Part shown: in pieces, positions 1-11,199 of the stretch | Layout: each line of letters begins with the position of its first letter | Position numbering within the stretch: the first letter of the stretch is position 1 | Program-made: the position numbers and the translations under genes | The notes under the pieces: generated by a model | What the model was told of the DNA's origin: nothing | The model's input: the letters and a program-made list of their open reading frames with translations, nothing else | Databases searched by the model: none | NCBI GenBank assembly: GCA_029891345.1 | Contig: CM057002.1 | Span: 62,052,777 to 62,116,776 of the forward strand | Length of the DNA: 64,000 nt | Direction: 5' to 3' | Source: Dryococelus australis | Taxonomy: Eukaryota; Arthropoda; Insecta; Phasmatodea; Phasmatidae

Positions 1-44
1 CACATCGAATGAAAGTCAAAACCGACGGTGCCATATGAAGTTGA

Positions 45-275
45 GAAAATGTTGGCCGTTTAGAACGGCTTACCTTCGCTGCGACGGGGGTGTGTTTGAC
101 GAGCTACACGCCTCACATCCGCTGGGAGGGCCTACTGGTCTGCAAGAATGGGCGCCGGGGGGCTTCTGCTGCCTTCCCGTCCCTCATACGTCACCTTGCC
201 CACGTAACATCAGCCAGCCAGTCAGTCACGTACCACCAGACTTCAGATATCGATGGAGTGAAGATCATTTTGTAA
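45..275 (+). CDS. Putative terminal exon, unknown protein (partial)
   Basis: After an in-frame TGA at 42-44 the frame stays open for about 76 codons and ends at a stop at 273-275. The stretch is much richer in G and C than the AT-rich DNA that follows, and an AATAAA lies 18 bp after the stop. The translation has a mixed, globular-looking composition, with the motif YTPHIRWEGLLVCKNGRRG near residues 22-40. This fits the last coding exon of a plus-strand gene whose earlier exons lie outside the window. I do not recognise the protein. The splice acceptor is not certain; an AG occurs at 39-40, just before the open frame. A second overlapping frame (35-283) is also open, so the reading frame is a judgement based on composition. 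It could be a non-coding GC-rich repeat. Confidence 0.35.
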   Translation, partial: ENVGRLERLTFAATGVCLTSYTPHIRWEGLLVCKNGRRGASAAFPSLIRHLAHVTSASQSVTYHQTSDIDGVKIIL

Positions 276-292
276 TGTTCTAGATGATTTCA

Positions 293-298
293 AATAAA
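293..298 (+). terminator. Candidate poly(A) signal
   Basis: A canonical AATAAA sits 18 bp downstream of the stop codon of the putative terminal exon. The sequence around it is AT-rich, so chance occurrence is possible. Confidence 0.3.
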
Positions 299-1776
299 AT
301 ATAAATACAGGTGTCTCGCCCAGATTCGGGGAGACAGCACAGAGTTTTCACTTGGGCAGGAACTGCTGTTCCGTCCGTCCACATTTTTAAATGAGGAGGG
401 GGGGGGGGTTTGCTGCAATTTATGTTAAGTATGGTTTAAAGCAAAATAATTGTATGTAACATGCATATAGCTGGAAAGAGATGTAATCTTGTTAAAATGT
501 ACATTTTGGGGGAAGTTTTAAACATAATTATTTTTGATACCTCATTCATACTAAGTGTAATCAGTGGGAAAACTATATTTTTATATAACATTTATTGATT
601 GTAAAATTTTGGGGCAAAACTATTGTAAATTATTTGAAGTTGATATATAAATGCAAGGCAACGAATATTTGCAAAACTTTTCACTGAAGCCAACCCAAAT
701 CCCTTTTTTGACATCATAGAGGGGCTCTCAGCTGTTTTTCAACTTAAAACACCTACATTCAGGAAGCAGTTAAGACGAGGACCTCGGCCTGTATTTGTTG
801 ACAAACACCGTCACAGTATGGTCAGTTGATATGTGCAGCCTGTATCGTTGGTCAGTAATTGTGTATAGTTAGTGGTTCTGGTTGGTATTAGCCAGTTTGT
901 CTGATTGTGTGGTAAGGTCTGTTAGTCTTGTCCATTGGGTCTGCCAATTGGTTAGTCTTGTTGGTTGGTGTGTTGTTTCAGACTTGATGGTTTGATAGGA
1001 TGTTGGTCTGGTTTGTTGTGACTATCACCAATGACCTGAAAATTGTGGCAACGATGTACTGTAGTTAATGTGTATAAGAATGTACCTACACTTTACATGG
1101 ACGAACACAGTAAATATTTCGTGTTTATATGTAATGATATCAATATATTTTAATTAATAAATCCGAGAAACTAAATTTGAGTAAAATTTCTGTAATTTTA
1201 AAACAATGTGACCATGCTTCTATATATAAATTTATGATGCATATAGATTTAAAATATGTAACATATTAGCTTCAATCTATGCCTATAATATTAATATAAT
1301 ATAATATTACGCTAGCATACTGAATTTTACAAGCCTGGGACTAACTGATTTTCTTTTCCAATGTTCATGGCTGTCAAGGTTAAAGTCCAAATTTTAAACT
1401 GTTAAAAATTTATAAACCGAGTTTCAATTAAAACTGCATGTCCCAAATGCAACACGAAAAACTTCAAACATTTATGATTTAATATAATAAATAAAAAATG
1501 TTATTGAAATAAAATGTAACATTTATAAAGTGCTTAATTCCAAGTAGCAACATTCATTGACCCAATGGTTAGCATTTGGTTGGAAAGGTTGGCCATGTGC
1601 CGAGTTAGAAAGCATACACAAATACAACGGTGACCCAATGTAATATTTCACCCAAATATTTTTCTCGAAAATTGTAATGAGATATCTTAGAAAAACACAC
1701 ATCAACACCTCTATTTCAAAGAATGCCAGAACATGTCGCAAGAGCAATTTTTTAGAAATTTAAAATGGTTGGCTAA
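299..1776. other. AT-rich non-coding stretch
   Basis: No convincing coding sequence is seen. A G11 run lies at 398-408, and a GTTGG/TTGGT-rich zone spans roughly 820-1020. From about 1550, TTGGCC and CCCAATG motifs begin that continue through the tandem array that follows. Confidence 0.5.
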
Positions 1777-2861
1777 ATGTTGGCAACAAGTTTGTAGACA
1801 TACCGTTGGAAATGTGTATGTATTTTTATGTTGGGCCAACACTGTAAAACCAACATTTTATGACAAAGTTAGGAAATATACATTCTTAATTTAAACAATG
1901 CCCCTTTCTTGCATTTTATGAAGTACAGATGTTTTTCACTACACTGACCATTTTACTTTTAAATACGTGTAGTTGGTGTTATGTTGGGACAATGTTCGAA
2001 ACCAAACAGTTGGTGATTGGTACTTTTTTTAGTTGGACCAACATTGTGTAACGTACATATTTCTAACAATGCTCAGTTGTATTTTGGAATGAAAAAGTAA
2101 AACATTAACTTCTAATGTTTGCTTTGCTATTAGGTTTTTAATTACATAAATGTTTTTGTTTCAAAATGAGTTTGATGGTCGTCTGGTCGAGGTTTACTGA
2201 ATGTTGGCAACAAATTGGTAGATATACAGTTGGTAATTGGTATAAATTTTTATGTTGGGCGAATGCACAACCAACACTTTAATGTCAAAATGAGGGAATA
2301 TTTATTCCTAAAAACAATGTCTATTTCCTGTATTGTATAAGATGCAAATGTTTTTCGCGATACTGGACATTTTTCTATAAAATATGTTTAGTTGGTTTTA
2401 TGTTGGAACAATGTTTGGAACCAAAAATTGTTTGTTTTTGGCCCTTTTTCGTTAGTTAGACCAACGTTGTGTAACTAACATAATTTCAACAATATTCCGT
2501 AAAAAGTTTGTGATGAGAAAAAAAACATAATGTTCCATGTTTGATTTTTTTTTTTTTTCATTCATAAACTAATTGTACCTAAAATATATTTTGATGGTCA
2601 TGGTTGGCTGATTTTTGACAACTAGTTGGTAGATATACTGTTGGTAATTTGTATGTATTACCTTGGGACAATACTGTATAGTCAACATTTTAAATCAACA
2701 TTATGGAACAGGTATTCATATTGAAAACAATGACTCTTTATTCCTGCATTTAATAAAGTACAAATGTTGTTCAGATAACTGACGAGTTTTCTTTGAAATA
2801 TGTTTTGTTGGTGGTTTTTTTGGGATAGTATTGGAAACGAAACTGTTGGTAATTAGTAACC
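1777..2861. repeat. Tandem array, about 2.6 units of roughly 415 bp
   Basis: Three diverged direct copies start at 1777, 2201 and 2611. Each opens with a version of TGTTGGCAACAA, then GTTGGTAATTGGTAT, then a block with TTTATGTTGGGC, CAACATTTTA, AACAATG, a TTTCCTGCATT-like string, AAATGTTTTTC and a second GTTGG block. The first two units are about 424 and 410 bp. The third stops near 2861, about 60 percent through. The array has no open frame. GTTGG/CCAAC motifs inside every unit resemble the terminal motif at 3920-4021, so the array may be internal to one transposon. Confidence 0.75.
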
Positions 2862-3358
2862 ACCATTTCCACTTTAAAATCATGTGTTCTGGGTACTACT
2901 TCCACTTCGATTAGTGAGGAAACATTTGAGAGATTTTTACTGTAAAATATTTCAAAGTACATATATATGTTTGGTGAATATAATTTTCTTCTTTTTTGTT
3001 TCAGGAAGTAGAAGTTTAAATATGTCTTACAAGGACCGTTCAGCAATAATAATATTTTTTAATCTATGCTATCATAGGATAGTTTGAATTTTTTCTCGAA
3101 ATAAACACATATATAATTCATTTAATTTTCTCAATGTTTAAAGTTTCTTAGCACAGAGTTTCTTTATAAATAAACTGTCTGTCTTTTGTTGTATATTTGT
3201 TATTGGTTGGAAAATAATATATTCGTGCAACTGGCAGGTTTTAAATTCAGCATCAGAGTAGTAAAGTCTGACTTAAATATATAACAAATGTAACACAACA
3301 TGTTCGAACTGGAATCCAATGATATGTATAAGTGCATATTTCTGCACACATTACAAGT

Positions 3359-3430
3359 TATAGTAGTCTAGTAGATACCATGTCGGGCTGCTAATCCATA
3401 AGTGGGAAGTTCGAATCCGATATCTACCAT
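3359..3430 (+). repeat. tRNA-like SINE head (Ser-GCT-like anticodon arm)
   Basis: The block holds an A-box-like TAGTCTAGTAGA (3364-3375), an anticodon-arm-like GGGCTGCTAATCC and an exact B-box GTTCGAATCC (3409-3418). A complete cloverleaf with paired acceptor arms is not evident, so I read it as the pol III promoter head of a tRNA-derived SINE, not a functional tRNA gene. AT-rich sequence follows it. Confidence 0.5.
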
Positions 3431-3919
3431 GGCATATATTCAGATCATAATGTGGGGTGGTATATGATAAGTAATTATAGGGTTAATACATTTTTTAATT
3501 TTTTTGTTATTGGGTAACATTTATTTAAAAACTTGGTAACCAACGTTGGCAGAATGTTGTTTATTAGTTGACATTATGTATATAATTACACATCTTCGCA
3601 AAACATTACTAACTGGATAAATGACTGTTTCAATGGCTTTCTGAAATAGAAAAGAATATTATTTAGCAAATTATCAAAATACTACTAACACCACCGTTAG
3701 TTAGTGGTTAAGTTTCTGTCATGTTAGATTGGTGATCTGTAATATAAACACGATAAACCAATGTAAAGCTAATGGAAACAGACTTTTGGTTTTTTTTTTA
3801 TTGATATTACATCTGTCTGAAAGAAACAGAATTTAAGAAAGCATGCAGAAGAAACATAAATTTTCATTGTCCAAATAATGTAGGCTGAGCATCGTATTTC
3901 AGTTGGCAGCCAATGCAAA

Positions 3920-4021
3920 AATACACGTTGGGCCACCATTGCACCGGGTGACATTTTGACGTTGGCCCAGCACCAGCACAAGACATTGGGCCAATGTCAG
4001 TAGCAAAAGTTGCTACTGGGG
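3920..4021 (-). repeat. Terminal region of a GTTGGCCCA-type transposon
   Basis: Several alternating copies of GTTGGCCCA and TGGGCCAA are packed here, ending in a perfect 9-bp palindrome (CAGTAGCAA / TTGCTACTG, 3998-4018). Subterminal motif clusters ending in a palindrome are typical of DNA-transposon termini. The opposite end was not found with certainty; related motifs begin near 1555, so the element may enclose the tandem array. Confidence 0.4.
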
Positions 4022-4134
4022 ATCCTCAAAGCTGAGTCCACGATTAATTTTAACATCTGACCCTTGGGCGAAATTGAATTTTTACTAGGCAGTTTTCAAT
4101 GTCAGAGGGGAGTGGATAGATTTGATTTTTTGAG

Positions 4135-4383
4135 TTGATAGATTTGGGCGACTCTTAACAACGAGGTCTAGAGAACAGATGAGGGTGAAATAAGGTGAGA
4201 ACACAGCAGTACGAGAATACAAGGGCAGGGGAAACGGGAGTTTCCCGAGAAAGCCCGCAAACCAGAAACTTGGTCCGGCACGATTTCCACTTGCGAAAAT
4301 ACCCCCAGTGACTCGGCCAGAGATCGCACCAGGTTTGCCCCGGTGAGCGTCGAGCAGTCTAACCACTTTGCCACCGTGACACC
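4135..4383 (-). mobile_element. tRNA-derived SINE, copy 1
   Basis: On the minus strand the head reads GGTGTCACGGTGGCAAAG and so on, with an A-box match (TGGCAAAGTGG) and a B-box-like GGTGCGATCTC about 35 bp later. The body shares ordered blocks with copies at 25.0 and 44.3 kb: GTGGGAATCGTGCCGGAC-like, TTCTCGG...CTCCCGTTTCCCC, and a tail reading CCTCGTTGTTAAGAG...CCCAAATCT. All three minus-strand frames are partly open, which produces spurious 90-residue ORFs. Transcription would be by RNA polymerase III, with mobilisation by a partner LINE. No target-site duplication was recognised. Confidence 0.75.
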
Positions 4384-4669
4384 GGAAGTGGAAACACGGG
4401 GATAAGGGTAGACGAGAGAGGAGTGGTCAGTTCGATGCAATTTATAGTGGGTAGGGGGAAAAGGGGAAGTTTTATGGTCATGAGTGGGGTAGTGAGAAGA
4501 GAATGATGGTGATGAAGGTAATTGGTTTTAGTAATTACAGAAGGGAGGGGAAGCGTTTATATTGGCATACCAGTGGTAAGGGGATCAGCATATTTTCGGT
4601 GCTCGTGACCGCGAAATCGTGTCGATATATCTCGCTTGCAGTTTTTCGGACCAAAACGAAAGTAAAAAA

Positions 4670-4835
4670 AAAAGAGTGTTGGATGGGTAGAGGTTTAGGT
4701 GTTTGGGTAGGAGAGAGGACGGATAGTGAGAGTGGTGTTTGTGTGGGTGTGGGGAATGGGGAACATGTTAGTGATGGTTCTGGGTGGGATTTAGGGTGTA
4801 GATTTGTTGGTGAGGGTTCTGGGTGAGGGGGCATA
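4670..4835 (+). repeat. G/T-rich low-complexity tract
   Basis: Imperfect repetition of GTTGG, GTGTGGG and GGGTGAGG units with almost no C. The opposite strand translates to a proline/threonine/serine-rich open frame (4535-4966) that composition alone explains. Confidence 0.6.
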
Positions 4836-6378
4836 GTATGTGCGTGTCTATATATATATAATTCACTTTGGTGGTTCTGTGATTCGGTTATATAATGATT
4901 ATGGCATCGTAACAATTTCACCTTGAATAGACGAGTTCGATGATATATAAAATGGGATACTTGCACTTTTAAAATTTAAAGCGTAAAAATTTTAAACATT
5001 TAAATATTTGTTAAAATAATTTTTTTAAAAAATTATTATAGCCAAATTGTTTATTGTGGTTAGTGTTTAAACATAATTTGCGGATCTTCAGATGCATCGA
5101 GCAGCAAAACTTTTTCACACATTTTTTTTAATTTCCGGAGTTTTGTGAAAAAGGGAAATTTTGGGAGTGAAACAGGCATTTTCGAAAGCCAAACGACCGT
5201 TTTAAGGGGGAAATGGTAAAATTTTAACAATCAGATGGCTATCTTCTTATGAAATTGAAGATAATGAACGAATCCATGCATCTAAAGCACCCAGCCATTG
5301 TCACCTTAACGGCTTAATACATCTACTCACCAACTTTGCACAAGATTTTATTTTCATAAATGAAACTGTATTTGATGCACAAAAGTAACTTATCGGAAAA
5401 ATGTTATAGTAGGTTTAAGGATTTGCATTGTGTTCAGTCAATTTTTCCTAGAAACTCTCGACTCCACATGAGGTATTTTTATTTGGCGCCACAGCGATTT
5501 ATGAAATTCTCATAAGTTATATTTTTATTTACCCATTCAAAATCGAATTAATTTATGGGCTCAAAGTGTTCCATTTGTGAAATGTTGTGGTGCGCTCTGA
5601 ACCTGCATCAAACATGTTTTTCACATCAAGTCAAAAATATGGTGCAATTTCGCTGTTATTACCATTAACCATTCACAAACGAGAGCAGCAGAAACTTTGG
5701 AGAATCAGATTACTCACAGTGACGACGTCCAAAACATCAGATACTGTATCCTTATTGGATACAGTACCGATCATAAATTTTCTTAATTTTTTACATGTCT
5801 ACGACAGTGGACATGGGGATATAATTGATTAAAATTGCAACTATAATATTCTGATAAAATGTATAAATATGATATATGTTCTGAAGAGTTAACTGTGTGT
5901 AATTTTACATTCACATAATTCAAGATTTTCTTAAACATAGCAAACTAAATACATGTGTTTAAATTTTTTTACTGCGCAATTTTCAAAATGGTGTCAAGAT
6001 TCAAAGAATAAAACTGGAAAAATAAGAATTACGAAATATACCAATAAAATGTTGCTCATAAGACTACAGTAAATTATTGTGTGCAAAAAACATTTTAAAT
6101 AAAAACTCCATAGGCCAAGAATCATCACTGCAGCATATATATAAACAAATTAACATAGAACTGAAAAGAAAAAATTCTGAAAATTTAGTTTTCAGAATAT
6201 TCAGTATTTAAATATCAGTTGGTATTTCTAATGTGTCTGTAAATTCCAAGGAAGGGGAAAACGTGGTTTCAAATAATAGTAATGCTTTATTAAAGTAAAT
6301 TATGATATGAAATGAGGTATTTAAGGGATAGGTATTTAAGGTATGTAATCCTGGATCTTGTAATAAACTCTAGCAGCT

Positions 6379-6379
<1 letters not shown>
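4836..6379. other. AT-rich stretch, nothing recognised
   Basis: No coding sequence or known repeat is recognised. A small perfect hairpin (ATACTGTATCC / GGATACAGTA) lies near 5741-5766. Confidence 0.5.

Positions 6380-6435
<56 letters not shown>
6380..6435. repeat. (TA)n microsatellite
   Basis: About 27 uninterrupted AT dinucleotides, translated spuriously as Ile-Tyr repeats. Confidence 0.95.
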
Positions 6436-6438
<3 letters not shown>

Positions 6439-6573
6439 AAAACATCAAAAGTATATGTGTATATACAAAACTGTTTATAAAATTGGTTGAGATTACAACA
6501 AATTACTATCCCGTTTAAGGTAAATATTAGTTTTTTTGTGTAAACAAACATAACATAGGCAGTGATGAAGTGT

Positions 6574-7660
6574 TCACAAGGGTGTTAAACTTACTTCTCG
6601 TTCTGTTGGATGGCACACGTGTATAGTAATCCAGAGCTGAGTCATCTGACCGCCTCTCCACAAACTTAGGACACTGTACATCCCTATGGGCTGCCTCCTA
6701 AGGCACAGAGAAACCACCAACATTCTATACACAGCGGCTGCTATGACGATACCGGCGATGAACACCCATATCACTACATGCAGGCCATAATACTAATTTA
6801 TTACAAGAGTTACCGTTAGTACTAAATTAAGTAATACAATCTCTTGAGCTATGTAGAACCTGTCGGCAGAAAGGTGTACATTGTGTTCCTTTTAAACGGC
6901 ACTATGCACTCTCGGCCTGATGTTGGTGGTGCTGCAAAGTGTAGTTGGTGCGGTTGTGTGACTGTGGCAGTTGAAGGGGCCACAAGGAGCATGTAAACGT
7001 CTGATTCATGTCAAATGGCCCCTCCTATGGTGACATCTTAACCACACAGTCCTCCAGATGACCCATTATGCTGCTAGGTACAACAGTTGGTGGCCGGCTT
7101 CAATTGGTGGTGCAGCCTCAGCATTTAAGGCCAGTATCGTTGTGAGCTGTTTCTGGTTGCTGCGGGGCCAGGGTGCGGACCCCTGCCAGAAAGAAGTGTT
7201 GCGGCATGCATGTGAGGGCAAGGGGTGTCCCCACCACAGGTTGTGCATTCCAGACAGTGCAAGAGGCATGACCATTCGGAGCAGTGGAGAGAGGTGGATC
7301 CCCATACTCTACTGTCTCGGCCTTCCTGCTGCTGGTGGTGACATGGGGACACTGGTGTGTTGTGACAGTTGGCAAAGGGGGAGAAAAGGGCCACAGTGTA
7401 TGACTGTGAAGCCCCATTACACTCTCCCCATCACTTTGTTCAGCATTGCCTGGTGTGAAGTCCCATGCCATTGGCGCCCCAAACGGCATTGTGGCTTTGC
7501 TGTCGAGAGCTGCCCCATGGAAAGCTCTGTCCCACAGGCATAGCTGGTAGCTCACCCTCTGACGTTAATTGGTGGCCGATGCCACGACTCTGGGCACCAA
7601 GATGCTGCAGGTCAACTCTACCGGATCTGATGTGCTGTCTGATATGATGCTAGTGTGGAT
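6574..7660 (-). pseudogene. Third ORF after integrase with membrane segment (env-like?)
   Basis: Downstream of the integrase, minus-strand open stretches continue to 6574. The last (6574-6774) begins with a strongly hydrophobic segment of about 25 residues (IWVFIAGIVIAAAVYRMLVV) followed by basic residues, as in a C-terminal membrane anchor with a short cytoplasmic tail. Upstream, around 6850-7000, there are proline/threonine-rich and cysteine-containing fragments with stops. In insect errantiviruses a third ORF in this position is an envelope gene. Position and one membrane segment are the only support here. No fusion peptide or protease cleavage site was identified, and the frame is interrupted. 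Both strands are open over 7058-7555, so coding status there is uncertain. Confidence 0.35.
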
Positions 7661-7672
7661 ATATGATGTGTG

Positions 7673-8125
7673 TCATTCTCCACTGGATGCTCCTGTTTTT
7701 CCCACATCTCCTATGGGTGTTATGATGTCGGGCATCGCTGTATAAAAAAGGCATCCGATGATGCTCCCGTCATTTACATACCTGTCTGTTCCGGGTTTGC
7801 CTCTAGCAGTGACTAGTGTATCTGGTTCTGGTGTTGGTGTAACATCTTGACTGGGTGTTGGGACGCATAGCATCTCGGCGCTGGACATCTCCATCGCAAG
7901 TTGGAGGTTATCGCGAAGAGTGGCGATTCTCTTCCTACTAATCACCCCGACTAAGTACATCGTACAACCCAGCGATTTCTCGACCTGATGTGGTCTGCCC
8001 CATTTCTGTGCGAACACAGCACAGAAGTTTTTGGCAATGTTTAATAAGCGATGTTTTTTCACATACTCTAGTTGTGCCAGTACTATTCGACATGGTGCTT
8101 GTGTTGTAGCGGGGAGCCACTGCAT
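7673..8125 (-). pseudogene. Gypsy integrase C-terminal (GPY/F-type) region, element A
   Basis: This 150-codon open frame follows the integrase core. It includes VFAQKWGRPHQVEKSLG near residues 38-54, which matches the GPY/F-module pattern of Ty3/gypsy integrases (F-x-x-K-W-x-G-P, then an L-G-x-x-x-Y-x-V-like stretch). The module normally binds target DNA or chromatin after the catalytic core. The tail from about residue 80 is rich in Pro, Thr and Ser. The frame differs from the core fragment at 8214-8453, so a frameshift separates them. Confidence 0.6.
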
Positions 8126-8213
8126 GATATAGTAGTCTTGAACTTCGTGAGTGGTTTCCAGATCGGCCTCCCGGCACTGCTGCTATGCTTTCTGGATTGT
8201 TTGTGCTTTCTAA

Positions 8214-8900
8214 CTACCGCCTGGTAAACTCCTCAGCCACTGACAATAACCTGCCCTGTAGCATTGCTGCAGGTGTCTGGCCCATGGCCAAATTCACTCG
8301 TCGCCTGAGAGTGAACAGAGCAGTAGTAAAATGGTCGGCCCAGGTGGTGTGGTCTTTACCTACCCTTAGGAGTAGTTGCATCTTTAAATCTTGATTATGC
8401 CTTTCGGTGGAGTTTGCCCTTGGGTGATACACTGATGTTGTCTGATGATTCACTCCCCAAATGATGCACAGGTCCGCCGATGTTTTCCAGTAAGTTGGGT
8501 GCCATTATCTGTGAGTATGGTCCAGGGGAATCCCCAATGAAGATAGAACTCGGTCTCCAGTGCATGTGCAATGGCGTGCACTGGTGACAGGGTACGCATG
8601 CAATGGCAATTGCACACACACTGGTGACAGGGTATACCTCAATCCACATGGAGAAACTATCACAGACTACCAGAATGAACCATTTACCAGTATGGGCGTG
8701 ACATAAAGGCCCATTTAATCCAGAGATATTGTTTCAAATGGCTCTTTCGGTACCCTTGACTATTGCTGAGCGACCCCCATCGGCCCTTCTACTTTCAAAC
8801 TGATTGCAGGGAACACCCTCTCTCACATGTTTGTGCATATCTCTTCTCAATCCTGGTCAGTGAAAATGTTCGGAAATGTTTCCGGCTGTTTAAGTGTCCC
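8214..8900 (-). pseudogene. Gypsy integrase zinc region and DDE core, element A
   Basis: Minus-strand fragments in more than one frame give the integrase in order. A partial HHCC zinc region (HKHVREGVPCNQFE, near 8790-8830) has lost one cysteine. The first catalytic aspartate appears in VVCDSFSMWIEVYPV (8620-8665), the second in GFPWTILTDNGTQL (near 8485-8535). Then YHPRANSTERHNQDLK (8400-8440) carries the catalytic-glutamate block, followed by the GQTPAAMLQGRL motif. A TGA follows the second aspartate block and the downstream part is in another frame. All catalytic residues are still recognisable, but no intact protein can be made. Confidence 0.8.
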
Positions 8901-9191
8901 TAGAGTGGCCAGTGAATTTGATACTGTTGTGAATACTGTAGTATGTGGTCAAGTGCTATTTTTTGCACTAAATATGCCATGATGCATCGGGCTGCCACCA
9001 CCAGTTCTCAACAGATTTTCCCTGTATCTCCTACCACTCGTTTTCTGTGATTTCTGCCATTTTACCTTGCGTGATTGGGCACTGTTACTGACTATTCACT
9101 CCCAGTATTTGGAGCTCATCGAGCCTGGGTTCTGCACCTGGTGTGGCCTCGATAGTGTTGCACAGTACCTGTTGTTCGCTTGCTGATGTTT

Positions 9192-9510
9192 TTATGTTGT
9201 GGTAAGTGGTAGTAAATTGTCCCACTCATATTCTTCAGTTGCTACCATTGCTCCTGGTGCCCATGACAACTCGTCCACAAACCGATTTTCTGTTCCTGGG
9301 ATGTGTTGCACCTCGAAGTCGTAAGATTGTAACAATATATACCACCCTGTGAGCTTGCTTCTGGATTCCTTTATTGAATGTAACCAGTGTAGGCACCTGT
9401 TGTGCGCACAAAGGGTTAAATGTTGGTATTCCAAGTATGCTTGGTATTATTTTACTGCCCGCACCACTGACAAACATCCCTCTCATTAACGTCATAGTGA
9501 CTCTCTATTG
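9192..9510 (-). pseudogene. Gypsy RNase H fragment, element A
   Basis: The 80-codon open frame contains HWLHSIKESRSKLTGWYIL, then YDFEVQHIPGTENRFVDELS. This is the end of a Ty3/gypsy RNase H (the W-L motif, the Y-D-F-E-V strand, then P-G-x-x-N-x-x-x-D-x-L-S). Immediately upstream in another frame is HYDVNERDV, the start of the Y-x-x-x-E-x-E helix region, followed by a frameshift and one stop. The N-terminal half with the first catalytic aspartate is missing, lost at the boundary with the AT-rich block to the right. Confidence 0.75.
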
Positions 9511-10579
9511 CTCCGAATTTTGCACTGATATATTCAATTTATTTTATGTTCATTTCCGTCCTCCAATTGGAACAAAACGTCACCTAGACCCTACTCGAGT
9601 GCATCGGTTTTCAAGTAAAGATGTTTGCAGGAGTCATGACGAGCCACTGTTGTGCACTGTCAGAACCTACCCTTGGCTCGCTAAAAGAGATTGAGATCGT
9701 GGAGCCATGTCGCCATTTATAAAAGCCATTAGACATGTATCTGGATCTTATGTTGAATCATTGCGCCTTGTAAAAATATTCAAATGAGTTATGTGGTCAA
9801 GAGGTAACCAAATAAATAATCATTGTCCGGCAATTCACGACATGAATGTTAATTTCCTTATACCCTTAATAGAAGCACTTACAAAACATGCCCCTGCTGA
9901 TGCTCCGCTGATGCGGAAAAGGTGGCAAAGTGCCTACGTGAAAATTAAGTGGTCATCACTTCCCAGCCATGTATAAATGGACTGGGTTGTGGAACGGTGC
10001 ATTCCCTGGGTAGGAAATAAACAAGGGGATCCAGAACATTAAGTTAAAGCTATTGTAAGTTACATGATTAGTACCGAAGTGATGAAGTGCCCGGGGAGGG
10101 TGCGCGGCGCAACCATCGCACATGGTAACAAAGAGGCGATTACTGAAACATGGCGGTAGGCTGCCGCCTTTCCGACACAAACTCCCGGTTTGTATCACGT
10201 GATCATAAATTACATGATAAATACATAACAAGTGGAATTGAATGGATGAACGTGGCCCTAAAAAAATATGAAACACTTAGAACCTTACATTACAAATAAC
10301 ACAAGAATAATAAGGAGAAATAAAAATATATAAAAACATATACTTAACCATAATGAGTAAGACACCCTAACCTCAACTTTGTACATTATGTTTTCCCGGT
10401 GCAAGGCCCTGCACGTGCCATGAATCCTCTACAATAATTTGCCCTTTATTAATTTAATGTACACAACGTAATAACACAACACTTTAAATGGAAAACAAAT
10501 TAAAGGGAACACTTTATGTTTCTGACCGCATTTTGGCATGTGTGTATTACGTTATGCCATTGTGTCCAATGGCTTTCAG

Positions 10580-10674
<95 letters not shown>

Positions 10675-11199
10675 ACACAACAATAAAATAAACAGATACA
10701 AGTAAATTAAGAAGCATTAAAAATTACATACTAATATTCCATGTGGAGCGATGTTGTTTATATTAATGTGCATTGCACATGTCAATATGTCTCATTAAAT
10801 AAGAACATTCAACACAATAAAAATGTTACAAAACCTTTTTTAATTTATAATAATACCTAGGTACTTTATCGCACGAGCAATATATACAATACACACACAT
10901 GGAACACGTGATCATGCAGACATCACACTAATGCACATGGTGCATCGTGATTAGGACCACGTGGCCACATGACAACAAATAATATTAACTCTGAAAATTA
11001 CATTAACACATGTAACACTTATTAAAAATGAAAGAAAGTAAAACAATTTAAAAACAATCACTATAGGGCTGTGTAAACAGACGTATACAAACTACATATG
11101 CACTTTCTGCAGCATAATTTGTTTATCGAACTTAACAACGCACACATCACACTGTACACGGTGCGGACGGTGGTGGTCAGTTGGCTTGGCGGGTCACTC
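9511..11199. other. AT-rich insertion interrupting element A
   Basis: This block splits RT from RNase H and shows no retroelement homology. It includes a long (TA)n tract, a GC-richer patch at 10080-10200, and scattered stops in all frames. I could not find terminal repeats or a target-site duplication, so its identity is open. Confidence 0.45.
10582..10675. repeat. (TA)n microsatellite
   Basis: Nearly pure AT dinucleotides over about 94 bp, with a single TT interruption near 10664. Confidence 0.95.

Noticed and set aside
3359-3430. Functional tRNA-Ser gene.
   Set aside because: Boxes are present, but acceptor and D/T stems do not pair into a full cloverleaf and no T-run terminator follows directly.
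4085-4440. 90- to 93-codon minus-strand frames.
   Set aside because: They lie on the SINE and recur with the same blocks at 25.0 and 44.3 kb, so they are repeat translations and not genes.
4535-4966. 143-codon minus-strand frame rich in Pro, Thr and Ser.
   Set aside because: It is the reverse of a G/T-rich low-complexity tract, with no homology or splice context.
6312-6518. Ile-Tyr repeat frame, and the similar one at 10488-10691.
   Set aside because: Both are translations of (TA)n microsatellites.
7058-7555. Overlapping long open frames on both strands (161 plus-strand codons, 145 minus-strand codons).
   Set aside because: Neither shows a domain. The region lies just past the integrase, and mutual openness comes from its GC-rich composition. 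I describe it only as part of the third-ORF region.
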